Source of the DNA: Bacteroidales bacterium
Lineage (GTDB): Bacteria; Bacteroidota; Bacteroidia; Bacteroidales; SMBSF77
DNA length: 14,058 nt
NCBI GenBank assembly: GCA_021106655.1
Contig: JAIOTT010000304.1
Span: forward strand, 1-14,058
Direction of reading: 5' to 3'
Part shown: positions 1 through 6,250 of the stretch, piece by piece
Layout: the number at the start of each line of letters is the position of its first letter
How positions within the stretch are numbered: the stretch's first letter is position 1
The notes under the pieces: model-generated
What the model was told of the DNA's origin: nothing
Seen by the model: only the letters and a program-made list of their open reading frames with translations
Database searches by the model: none
Translations under genes and position numbers: made by a program

Positions 1-231
1 AATATTTTAAAACCTGAAGGTATTTTACATCTCAAGACAGATAATAAAATGTTCCACAATTATACTTTGAAAATAATTAAAGAGTCCGGCCATAATCTAA
101 TATATAAAACCAAAGATCTTTAGAATTCAGAGCTGCAGGAAGATGTGATTCTGGTACAAACTTATTATGAGAAAATCTGGCTGGAAGAAGGGAAGAAGAT
201 TACTTACATAAAATTTAATTTGAAAACATAA
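1..231 (+). pseudogene. trmB: tRNA (guanine-N7-)-methyltransferase TrmB, C-terminal end, with in-frame amber stop
   Basis: Frame 1 is open from the window edge. It reads PEGILHLKTDN..F..Y up to K-D-L, meets TAG at 121-123, then continues in the same frame through NSELQEDVILVQTYYEKIW to a TAA at 229-231. Together the two parts match the C-terminal third of TrmB, the SAM-dependent enzyme that makes m7G46 in the tRNA variable loop. The H-KTDN strand and the T.YE helix are family landmarks. TAG stands where relatives I recall have Tyr or His (D-L-Y/H-x-S), so one base change from TAT or TAC explains it. The stop removes 35 sense codons, including the conserved T-Y-Y-E segment, so the product is probably inactive unless this is a sequencing error or the stop is read through. 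TAG also ends three other genes here (831-1163, rfbA and the RND gene), which argues against TAG being a sense codon. The N-terminal part lies outside the window. Confidence 0.72.
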
Positions 232-271
232 TTAATGTGCTAATGTGATAATATGCTAATGTGGCAATATG
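231..271. repeat. Left arm of inverted repeat flanking the four-helix-bundle gene
   Basis: The segment is built from a 16-bp unit of the form gctaatgtgataatat: one exact copy at 239-254, a near copy at 255-270 and a partial copy before them. Positions 239-263 are a perfect 25-bp inverted repeat of 740-764 on the other side of the gene. The arm begins directly after the trmB stop codon and ends 11 bases before the stop of the minus-strand gene. Confidence 0.85.
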
Positions 272-282
272 AAACTTATGGT

Positions 283-654
283 TTAGGATTTTTGCCTGGT
301 TTTCAGATTGTTTTTAGCAGTTGTGATTATTTTGGTTACGATTTTAGCAATAGTTGTTAGCTGATCTGGAAGTTGATCATCATTAGGATAGGTTTTTGAA
401 TGCTTACACAGTTGAAGCCAATATTCTGTTTCGGATATTTCTTTTGATGCGATCTTCATTTTGTGGATGAAGTCGGCTAAACTCTCTGAGCTTTGAGCTT
501 CTTTAATATTTGCACCAATGGAAGTGCCTGATTTTAATAATTGTTTAGATATAACATATTTTCGTTTGAGGTACAAAACCTCTGAAAATTTAATAATTGC
601 TAGTGCAAACTCAAAACTTAATTTAATAATAATGTTATCCTTTTCCTTTCTCAT
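283..654 (-). CDS. Four-helix-bundle protein (S23 / 23S rRNA intervening-sequence protein family)
   Basis: This 123-residue, almost wholly helical protein carries the family hallmarks: S-G-T-S-I-G-A-N-I-K-E-A at residues 42-53, linking helices 1 and 2, and D-F-I-H-K-M-K-I-A-S-K-E-I-S-E-T-E-Y-W-L at 61-80. The length is typical (about 115-130). The family is best known as the protein encoded in intervening sequences of 23S rRNA in some bacteria, and it is related to the Avd accessory protein of diversity-generating retroelements. Its molecular role is poorly defined, although a basic surface that binds nucleic acid is usual. Here no rRNA, reverse transcriptase or variable repeat is nearby. The gene stands alone, opposite in strand to trmB and the alkyltransferase-like gene, and is bracketed by inverted repeats, which suggests a small self-contained cassette. 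I see no clear TAnnTTTG box upstream on its own strand. Confidence 0.88.
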   Translation of the reverse strand: MRKEKDNIIIKLSFEFALAIIKFSEVLYLKRKYVISKQLLKSGTSIGANIKEAQSSESLADFIHKMKIASKEISETEYWLQLCKHSKTYPNDDQLPDQLTTIAKIVTKIITTAKNNLKTRQKS

Positions 655-670
655 ATCGAATTCTTTTTTT

Positions 671-678
671 TAATTTTG
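671..678 (+). promoter_or_regulatory. Possible -7 box (TAnnTTTG) reading toward the alkyltransferase-like gene
   Basis: TAATTTTG matches the Bacteroidota -7 consensus TAnnTTTG on the plus strand, but no TTTG-like -33 element is evident at the right distance. If used, the transcript would pass through the right repeat arm and leave a leader of about 145 bases before the ATG at 831. The site lies inside the repeat-bounded cassette, so the cassette itself may supply this promoter. The match could easily be chance in AT-rich DNA. Confidence 0.25.
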
Positions 679-732
679 CTATTAGTACAAAAACTTCAAA
701 TTAGGTAACCAATTATATGGAACTATTTTTTT

Positions 733-783
733 ACATTATCACATTAGCATATTATCACATTAGCATATTATCACATTAACACA
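733..783. repeat. Right arm of inverted repeat flanking the four-helix-bundle gene
   Basis: Two exact tandem copies of the 16-bp unit cacattagcatattat occupy 740-755 and 756-771, with a partial third copy from 772. Positions 740-764 are the exact reverse complement of 239-263 in the left arm. A transcript crossing both arms could fold into a long stem closing over the gene, as in rRNA intervening sequences. Confidence 0.87.
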
Positions 784-830
784 TTTATTAACAAATTTCT
801 ACAATCCCAAGAAATTAATTCCTGTCGTTT

Positions 831-1163
831 ATGAACACATCATGCAACCAATCTTTCTTTGAAAAGGTCTATGCAGTAGTTGAATTGATACCGTATGGAA
901 GAGTTACCTCATATGGTGCAATTGCTGAATATCTTGGATCAAGAGGTTCTGCACGTATGGTTGGATGGGCTATGAATAAGTCAATCACTGGCAAGCATAA
1001 TGTTCCGGCACACAGAGTTGTTAACCGTAATGGTATGCTGACAGGTAAATATCATTTCGGTGGACCGGATATCATGAGGCAACTCTTGGAAAATGAAGGA
1101 ATAAAAATAGAAGATGATATAATTCAGAACTTTGAAGAAGTTTTTTGGGACCCGTCAATGTAG
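831..1163 (+). CDS. Alkyltransferase-like (ATL) protein, MGMT/Ogt DNA-binding domain without the catalytic Cys
   Basis: The 110-residue protein matches the C-terminal DNA-binding/active-site domain of O6-alkylguanine-DNA alkyltransferases. It has I-P-Y-G-R-V-T-S-Y-G-A-I-A at residues 20-32 (Tyr for phosphate rotation), S-A-R-M-V-G-W-A-M-N at 40-49 (helix-turn-helix with the Arg finger R42), and P-A-H-R-V at 59-63. In true alkyltransferases the last motif is PCHRV and the Cys accepts the alkyl group. Here it is Ala60, so the protein should be unable to repair by direct transfer. Known ATL proteins, with Trp or Ala at this place, bind O6-alkylguanine and are thought to flag it for nucleotide excision repair. 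The length also fits ATLs, which lack the N-terminal domain. The gene stands alone and ends with TAG; function is inferred from the family. Confidence 0.9.
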   Translation: MNTSCNQSFFEKVYAVVELIPYGRVTSYGAIAEYLGSRGSARMVGWAMNKSITGKHNVPAHRVVNRNGMLTGKYHFGGPDIMRQLLENEGIKIEDDIIQNFEEVFWDPSM

Positions 1164-1232
1164 TACAACGCCATGGCATTCTCCTACTAAACAATTTAAC
1201 TGTCTAATATTTTTTTTTTAATACAAAAAAAT

Positions 1233-1240
1233 TACTTTTG
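1233..1240 (+). promoter_or_regulatory. Candidate -7 box for the first secreted paralog
   Basis: TACTTTTG is a full match to TAnnTTTG and is followed by a leader of 54 bases to the ATG at 1295. The expected -33 position is occupied by a T-run (about 1211-1219) rather than a clean TTTG. Confidence 0.5.
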
Positions 1241-1294
1241 CAAACTGAAACAAAAGAACATAGCAAATCATATTATTAATTTAAAAAAAAGAAC

Positions 1295-3298
1295 ATGAAA
1301 AGATTTACACTATTATTAACAGTAATGCTGTTAGCTGGATTTTTAACAGCACAACAAAAGGATTTCTCCGCACCTAAAACCAGTGCGAATCAGGAGCTCT
1401 CCTTTGAAAAAGCTACAGTAACCAAGGCTTATAGCTTTCGTGCAGAACAATTAATTGCAAATGCAATTGCCGAATCACAAAGCAAAGGTTCAAAAGGAAC
1501 TTATATGTTCGAAGGTTTTGAAGGAGTAGGATTTCCACCAGCCGGATGGACTGTATATAGTCCTGATGGTGGTTCAGGTTGGGAAAGACAAACTGCTGGT
1601 GCATCTCCAATACCAGGATGGACCGGTGGTACCGTAACATCTGCTCCTGTGGGTGGAGGTATTGGTGTTGCATTTTGTACATGGTCAACAGGAGGCGCTG
1701 CATCTAATGACCAGTGGCTGGTTACTTCACAGTACACCAGTGTTCAGACCGGTGATTTACTGACTTTCTGGATTAATAAATACTTCGATTATGCTGATAA
1801 AGTGGATATAAAACTTTCAACTACTGATAATCAGATGGCTAGTTTTACAACAACTATTGCCTCTATTGTTTTGTCATCAACTGACACAGGGTGGGTTTTT
1901 TACAGTTATCCTCTGGACGCCTATGCAGGATCTGATATTTACATTGCTTTTAATGAGAATGTGGCTGATAATCAGAATGACGGTGATGCAATATTCCTTG
2001 ATAATGTTGCTATTGGTTCTCCTCCTGCAGATGATGTTGGAGCAATTTCTGTTGATATCTCTTCTATGATACAACCGGGAGCAATGACTCCATTGGCTAC
2101 TGTAATGAATTTTGGCTCTGCTACACAAACTTTTGACGTTGAAATGATAATCACAGGTGGTTATACATCAGTTAAAACTGTTACAGGCCTTGCAGCTGGT
2201 GGCACAGTACAGGTAACTTTTGATCTTTGGGATCCACCGGTTGGCGATTATGTTGTTGATGTTTGTACACAACTAACAGGTGATGTTGACCCGGCTAATG
2301 ATTGTGCCAGCGCAAATGTTAAAGTTTTAAATTTACCTAACACAAAGGTATATTGCTATGTTGCGTTAGATCCAACAAGCTTCTTACCGGCTGGCCCGGC
2401 TTATTTCTTCCTGAACGACCCTTCAATAATTCTATCTATTGCCGATCAATCAGCTGATGATCCAATTTATGCTGCTACCTGGGGACCTGGTAATAAATGG
2501 TATGGAATTGCAGGAGTTCAGTTAGTTACCCTGGATACTATCACCGGAAACAGGACAGTTATTGGAAATGCTAATCCTTCTGATCCGGCAAATGAAAGCT
2601 GGACAGGTATATCATTTGATTATTCAACAAATACATTATATGGTATTACTTATAATGGCTCAGCTGCTGTTCTTTATTCTATTAATCACACTACCGGTAA
2701 CGCAACTCAGATAGGGATCAGCCCTGGCAAATTATTGATCAATCTTGCATGTAATCTAAGTGGAAGCCTTTATGCTGTTGATATTGGCACTGATGAGCTT
2801 TGTGCTGTTAATAAAAATACCGGAGTAAGTTCAGCAATTGGTAATATTGGCCTTAATGCAAACTATGCACAGACAATGGAATTCGACCGTGAAAATGATA
2901 TTTGCTATTACCTCTCTTATAACGATGTTTTAGGTGGACAATTAAGACTTGTTGACGTGGTTAATGGTGGAACAACAGTAATAGGTGACTTACTTGGTGG
3001 TGCAGAAATAACAGGTTTGGCTGTACCATATTATGGCCCGGTTGGAATTAAAGAAAATATTGCTGATGCTACTGAATATAATGTGTATCCGAATCCTGCA
3101 AGAAATTATGTTTATGTTACTTCTAATGAAAAAATTAGTAATATCAGATTGATAAACTACGTCGGACAGACTATTCTTGAAATACCTGTAAATGACAAAA
3201 ATGTAAGGATCAATACTTCTTCTTTTGGATCAGGTGTTTATTTCTTGCAAATGGAAAATGAAGACGGTATCACAACACGTAAGATCACAATCGAATAA
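1295..3298 (+). CDS. Secreted T9SS cargo: choice-of-anchor J-like, CARDB-like, shared beta module, type A sorting domain (paralog 1)
   Basis: The 667-residue protein has a Sec signal peptide (MKRF, hydrophobic core, likely cut after T-A-Q near residues 18-20). Residues about 70-241 resemble a choice-of-anchor J / cleaved-adhesin jelly-roll domain: F-E-G-F-E opening, P-P-A-G-W-T, N-D-Q-W-L-V-T, and closing F-L-D-N-V-A-I-G. Residues 245-345 look like a CARDB/Ig-type domain (D-D-V-G-A-I-S-V, G-D-V-D-P-A-N-D). Residues about 350-580 are the module shared with the next two genes, with S-W-T-G-I-S-F-D-Y-S-T, N-Y-A-Q-T-M-E-F-D-R and the conserved cysteines C354 and C486. The end (594-667), beginning Y-N-V-Y-P-N-P-A, is a type A T9SS sorting domain. 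The protein should cross the outer membrane by T9SS and be anchored or released there. I see no catalytic motif; an adhesive or carbohydrate-binding role is a guess. A strong terminator follows, so it is probably monocistronic. Confidence 0.88.
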   Translation: MKRFTLLLTVMLLAGFLTAQQKDFSAPKTSANQELSFEKATVTKAYSFRAEQLIANAIAESQSKGSKGTYMFEGFEGVGFPPAGWTVYSPDGGSGWERQTAGASPIPGWTGGTVTSAPVGGGIGVAFCTWSTGGAASNDQWLVTSQYTSVQTGDLLTFWINKYFDYADKVDIKLSTTDNQMASFTTTIASIVLSSTDTGWVFYSYPLDAYAGSDIYIAFNENVADNQNDGDAIFLDNVAIGSPPADDVGAISVDISSMIQPGAMTPLATVMNFGSATQTFDVEMIITGGYTSVKTVTGLAAGGTVQVTFDLWDPPVGDYVVDVCTQLTGDVDPANDCASANVKVLNLPNTKVYCYVALDPTSFLPAGPAYFFLNDPSIILSIADQSADDPIYAATWGPGNKWYGIAGVQLVTLDTITGNRTVIGNANPSDPANESWTGISFDYSTNTLYGITYNGSAAVLYSINHTTGNATQIGISPGKLLINLACNLSGSLYAVDIGTDELCAVNKNTGVSSAIGNIGLNANYAQTMEFDRENDICYYLSYNDVLGGQLRLVDVVNGGTTVIGDLLGGAEITGLAVPYYGPVGIKENIADATEYNVYPNPARNYVYVTSNEKISNIRLINYVGQTILEIPVNDKNVRINTSSFGSGVYFLQMENEDGITTRKITIE

Positions 3299-3348
3299 AT
3301 AATTTAAAAATGAGTTAATTTAAAAATTGTTTAAGTTAGAACTTGATA

Positions 3349-3381
3349 AAGAGGGAGCATATTTTGCTCCCTCTTTTTTTT
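3349..3381 (+). terminator. Intrinsic terminator after paralog 1
   Basis: The 9-bp GC-rich stem gagggagca (3351-3359) pairs with tgctccctc (3365-3373) around a 5-base loop and is followed at once by a T-run of eight. Flanking A and T residues extend the stem. It lies about 50 bases after the stop codon of the first secreted protein. Confidence 0.93.
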
Positions 3382-3410
3382 ATAATTAACAATGAATATA
3401 AGCCTTGTAT

Positions 3411-3466
3411 AGCGAAGCGTCCCCGCTTCACCTGATCATTAGCATCGTGTTGTGGGCGCTACGATG
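3411..3466. repeat. Two small hairpins in the spacer between paralogs 1 and 2
   Basis: The 344-base spacer 3299-3642 holds no plausible gene. After the terminator, gaagcg (3414-3419) pairs with cgcttc (3424-3429) around a tccc loop, and catcgt (3443-3448) pairs with acgatg (3461-3466). The agcgaagcg core recurs at 8691-8699 in the large inverted-repeat element, so this may be a remnant of a dispersed REP-like repeat. Neither hairpin has a T-run. Confidence 0.5.
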
Positions 3467-3522
3467 AATAGTGAAGAATCTATAATGCATTTTATTAAGT
3501 TTACCGGACAGCAGTGATTATT

Positions 3523-3560
3523 TCATTTTCAAATTTTCAAATTATCTCATTTTCAAATTA
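3523..3560. repeat. AT-rich direct repeat
   Basis: The 13-mer tcattttcaaatt occurs at 3523-3535 and again at 3547-3559, with a partial ttttcaaatt copy between them. It is low-complexity spacer sequence just upstream of the candidate promoter of paralog 2. No function is visible. Confidence 0.6.
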
Positions 3561-3576
3561 AAATACATCCAAATCA

Positions 3577-3605
3577 TTTGCGAATAAAATAATATGTTAT
3601 ATTTG
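3577..3605 (+). promoter_or_regulatory. Bacteroidota-type promoter of paralog 2
   Basis: A -33 element TTTG (3577-3580) and a -7 box TATATTTG (3598-3605, full TAnnTTTG match) are separated by 17 bases, within the usual range for the primary sigma factor of this phylum. The leader to the ATG at 3643 is 37 bases. Paralog 3 has the same -7 octamer. Confidence 0.7.
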
Positions 3606-3642
3606 CATTCATCAAATGAAATATTAACCAAAACCCCCTACA

Positions 3643-5817
3643 ATGAAAAAATTTACTTTAATTACAAAAATTTTATTGGTGTTTTTTTTAACATCATCTG
3701 TTGCATTTGCACAGCTGAACACAAAAAGCTTTCTCACTAAAGCTGAAAATAATTCCAGTTCGATGATATTAAAGGATTTTAATGCATCAGGAAACGCACC
3801 AAAAACTCTCTTTGGAGATAAAGGTGCAAAAGGATGGGCCTTACAGTTTGCTTATCCTGTTAACGTTGGTACCGGAGTTCATACCGACGGAGATTATTTT
3901 TATGTTACGATGTGGAATAATGATACGATATTCAGATATGATATGGCAGGAAATTATGTTGATGGCTTTGTGATACCAGGAATAACAGGTGGAAAACTTG
4001 ACCTTGCATATGATGGTAATCATTTTTATGCTGGTGTTATTGATGCCACAGGTACATTAGGCACTGCTATTTATGAGATGGATTTTGTTAATCATACATT
4101 AATTGGTACGATAAATACAACCGCACTTGTTAGCGAAATCGCTTATGACCCACATAATGATGCATTCTGGGTTGGAGACTGGAATAGTGATCTTGTATTA
4201 GCTAGCCGTACTGGTACAACTTTAAGTACCATTCCTCATGGCTCCATTAATCTTGCTCAAATGATAGGTGCAGCATATGATACTGTATCACAAGGAGGCC
4301 CTTTCCTTTGGATCCATGATATTGGAGCAGGGTCTGATCAGGCCAGGATATATCAGATAGATGTTACTGCTGCACAACTTACAGGATATATGTTCGATGT
4401 ACAGGCCGATCTTGGTGTATCTTCAACAGCAGGTGGTTTATTTATAGCTGATAGTATTGTACCCGGAGAATTTACACTGGGAGGCATGGTGCAAAATAAT
4501 GCCTTTTTTGGTTATAACCTTGCTGCCTGTGTTCCTGATACTAACGATGTGGGAGTGGTTGCCTTACTTGCTCCTCAGACCGGTTCTGGTTTAAGTTCCT
4601 CTGAGATTCTAGAAGTTGAGATAAAGAACTTTGGAACAACTGCACAAACAGGATTTGATGTTACTTATATTCTAAATGGAGGTGCTCCTGTAACGGAAAC
4701 AGTAACAGCAACTATAAATGCCTACAACACATACGTTTATACATTTGGAACAACTTGTGATCTGTCTGCCCTTACAACCTATAACTTTACAATCTATACA
4801 AGCCTTACAGGAGATCTAGATAATTCTAATGATACTATTTATGAAACAGTTGCCCATATTGCCCCTATTAATCTTGATGCATACTGTTATGCTAACAATG
4901 GTGTAACAGAGGGCCCTTCAATTTTTAATATGCAGTTCCCAAGTATTATCACAAATATTGCTGACCACTCGTCTATGGATCCGGTATATAGTGGTACATG
5001 GGGTGTCGGTAACAAATGGTTCGCAATTGTTAGTAGCACAAACCAATTTATTACTTTTGATACTATCACAGGCGCCAGGTCAATAATTGGAATAAGTAAT
5101 CTTGTTGGTGGTACTAACGAAAGCTGGACAGGAATATCATATGATTATTCTACAAGTACAATGTATGGAATGTCATATAATGGAACAGCTTCTGTGCTTT
5201 ATACTATTGATATTTGGACTGCTGCTGCAACACAAGTTGGTAATACATCCGGGCTGATGATCAACCTGGCTTGTAACCTTGCAGGCGAATTATATGCTCT
5301 CGATCTTAGTGATGATAACTTATATTCAATAAATAAATTCACTGGTGCAGGAACTCTTGTTGGAGCCACCGGCTTTAATTCTAATTATGCACAGGATATG
5401 GAATTCGACCGTGCCTCAAATGCCTTATTTATGGCAGCTTATGCAGACCCGGGAGGAGGGCAACTTAGAATTGTAGATGTGGTAACAGGTATGACTACAC
5501 TCATCGGTGCTTTCGAGAATGGAGCTGAAATTACAGGGCTTGCTATCCCTTATTATGCAGGTGTTGGTATAGATGAAATCGTTAAAGATTTCAGCTATAA
5601 TGTTTATCCAAACCCAGCTTCCGATCAAATCACAGTGAAATGTACACACAACATCAGTGAGTATACTATTATTAACTATGTCGGACAGGTTGTTCTACAT
5701 AATGTTGTCAACTCTGATAACTTCAATGTTAACGTAAGCTCATTAAGCACTGGAATGTATTTTATTCAACTTGATACTGAAAATGGTGTTGTTACAGAGA
5801 AGATTTCTGTGGAATAA
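3643..5817 (+). CDS. Secreted T9SS cargo: propeller-like N-terminal domain, CARDB-like, shared beta module, type A sorting domain (paralog 2)
   Basis: The 724-residue protein has a signal peptide ending near A-F-A-Q (residues 21-24). Residues about 65-295 contain repeated short beta motifs (G-D-Y-F-Y-V-T, I-F-R-Y-D-M-A-G-N, L-A-Y-D-G-N-H-F-Y, I-A-Y-D-P-H-N-D-A-F-W-V) typical of a YVTN/SMP-30-like propeller. Residues 300-405 form a CARDB/Ig-like domain (N-D-V-G-V-V, V-E-I-K-N-F-G, D-L-D-N-S-N-D-T). Residues 410-640 are the module common to all three paralogs, with C415 and C544. Residues 651-724 are the T9SS type A sorting domain, beginning S-Y-N-V-Y-P-N-P. No catalytic or metal-binding signature is evident. 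It is flanked by its own promoter and terminator and is closest to paralog 3, with 64 of the last 74 residues identical. An extracellular surface protein is well supported; its ligand is unknown. Confidence 0.88.
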   Translation: MKKFTLITKILLVFFLTSSVAFAQLNTKSFLTKAENNSSSMILKDFNASGNAPKTLFGDKGAKGWALQFAYPVNVGTGVHTDGDYFYVTMWNNDTIFRYDMAGNYVDGFVIPGITGGKLDLAYDGNHFYAGVIDATGTLGTAIYEMDFVNHTLIGTINTTALVSEIAYDPHNDAFWVGDWNSDLVLASRTGTTLSTIPHGSINLAQMIGAAYDTVSQGGPFLWIHDIGAGSDQARIYQIDVTAAQLTGYMFDVQADLGVSSTAGGLFIADSIVPGEFTLGGMVQNNAFFGYNLAACVPDTNDVGVVALLAPQTGSGLSSSEILEVEIKNFGTTAQTGFDVTYILNGGAPVTETVTATINAYNTYVYTFGTTCDLSALTTYNFTIYTSLTGDLDNSNDTIYETVAHIAPINLDAYCYANNGVTEGPSIFNMQFPSIITNIADHSSMDPVYSGTWGVGNKWFAIVSSTNQFITFDTITGARSIIGISNLVGGTNESWTGISYDYSTSTMYGMSYNGTASVLYTIDIWTAAATQVGNTSGLMINLACNLAGELYALDLSDDNLYSINKFTGAGTLVGATGFNSNYAQDMEFDRASNALFMAAYADPGGGQLRIVDVVTGMTTLIGAFENGAEITGLAIPYYAGVGIDEIVKDFSYNVYPNPASDQITVKCTHNISEYTIINYVGQVVLHNVVNSDNFNVNVSSLSTGMYFIQLDTENGVVTEKISVE

Positions 5818-5877
5818 ACTTAAAATAATTTGAAAATTATTTTGGTTTTAGATATTAAGATTTCGAAATTGAAACGA

Positions 5878-5904
5878 GGGTGGCAGAGATGCTGCCCTTT
5901 TTTT
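5878..5904 (+). terminator. Intrinsic terminator after paralog 2
   Basis: The stem ggcag (5882-5886) pairs with ctgcc (5892-5896), and can be lengthened past a bulge by gggt/c outside. A T-run of seven (5898-5904) follows. It is weaker than the terminator of paralog 1. It follows a 21-base stretch after the stop codon (5818-5838) that is identical to the one after paralog 3. Confidence 0.75.
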
Positions 5905-5932
5905 ATTTAAGTCAACACTAAAATTAAGAAAT

Positions 5933-6022
5933 GCCACAAAGACTTTAAGTCTCTAAGCTTCACAAATCTTGAATACAATATTTTACCCTTAGTGAATCTT
6001 TGTGTCTTTGAGACTTAGTGGC
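5933..6022. repeat. Imperfect long inverted repeat in the spacer between paralogs 2 and 3
   Basis: Arms 5933-5966 and 5989-6022, opening with gccac and closing with gtggc, pair without gaps at about 25 of 34 positions (my hand count) around a 22-base centre. The arms are rich in cacaaag / agtctc words. Mismatches are spread evenly along the stem, as expected of an old dispersed palindromic element. There is no T-run beyond, so it is not an evident terminator. The 433-base spacer 5818-6250 contains no gene. Confidence 0.7.
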
Positions 6023-6085
6023 GATAAAAAGATTTTTTGGAGAAGGTTCAAACTTGAAATTTGAAAGAAAATATTTTAACTACTT

Positions 6086-6117
6086 AATTTCTAATTTCCA
6101 ATATCCAATTTCTGAAT
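6086..6117. repeat. Low-complexity AT-rich repeat (ctaatttccaat family)
   Basis: Words of the type aatttctaatttccaat repeat imperfectly here. The 12-mer ctaatttccaat (6091-6102) recurs inverted at 12738-12749, in the spacer upstream of rfbA. I infer a dispersed spacer repeat; no function is visible. Confidence 0.45.
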
Positions 6118-6121
6118 ATGA

Positions 6122-6162
6122 GAAGGGTTAAAATCCCCGAGGTACGAGGGGATGGAAACCCT
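6122..6162. other. Compact nested hairpin element upstream of paralog 3
   Basis: Two nested stems are visible: outer gggtt (6125-6129) with aaccc (6157-6161), and inner atcccc (6133-6138) with ggggat (6148-6153), enclosing gaggtacga. The unpaired bases between the stems are three on each side, so the element is symmetrical. It is far more GC-rich than its surroundings and lies about 50 bases upstream of the promoter of paralog 3. It could be a REP-like element, a protein-binding palindrome or an RNA structure of an upstream transcript. It occurs once, with no cas genes, so it is not a CRISPR array. Confidence 0.55.
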
Positions 6163-6209
6163 GAAGCAAATAACAATAGAAGCAATTTATCAATTTAACA
6201 ATTATTTCT

Positions 6210-6217
6210 TATATTTG
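6210..6217 (+). promoter_or_regulatory. Candidate -7 box of paralog 3
   Basis: TATATTTG is a full TAnnTTTG match and is identical to the -7 box of paralog 2. The leader to the ATG at 6251 is 33 bases, or 39 to the alternative ATG at 6257. Only TTTA sequences (for example 6186-6189) are found near the -33 position. Confidence 0.55.
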
Positions 6218-6250
6218 TTTGCATATTTATTAACCCACCACTAAAAACAA

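Noticed and set aside
121..123. TAG as a reassigned sense codon
   Set aside because: rfbA (287 residues, normal length), the ATL gene and the RND gene all end in TAG, so TAG works as a stop in this genome.
283..654. Diversity-generating retroelement accessory gene (Avd)
   Set aside because: The protein is of the related four-helix-bundle family, but no reverse transcriptase, template repeat or variable repeat lies in the window. The conserved motifs fit the S23/IVP branch better.
6122..6162. CRISPR repeat
   Set aside because: The nested palindrome resembles some CRISPR repeats in composition, but there is a single copy, no spacer series and no cas gene.
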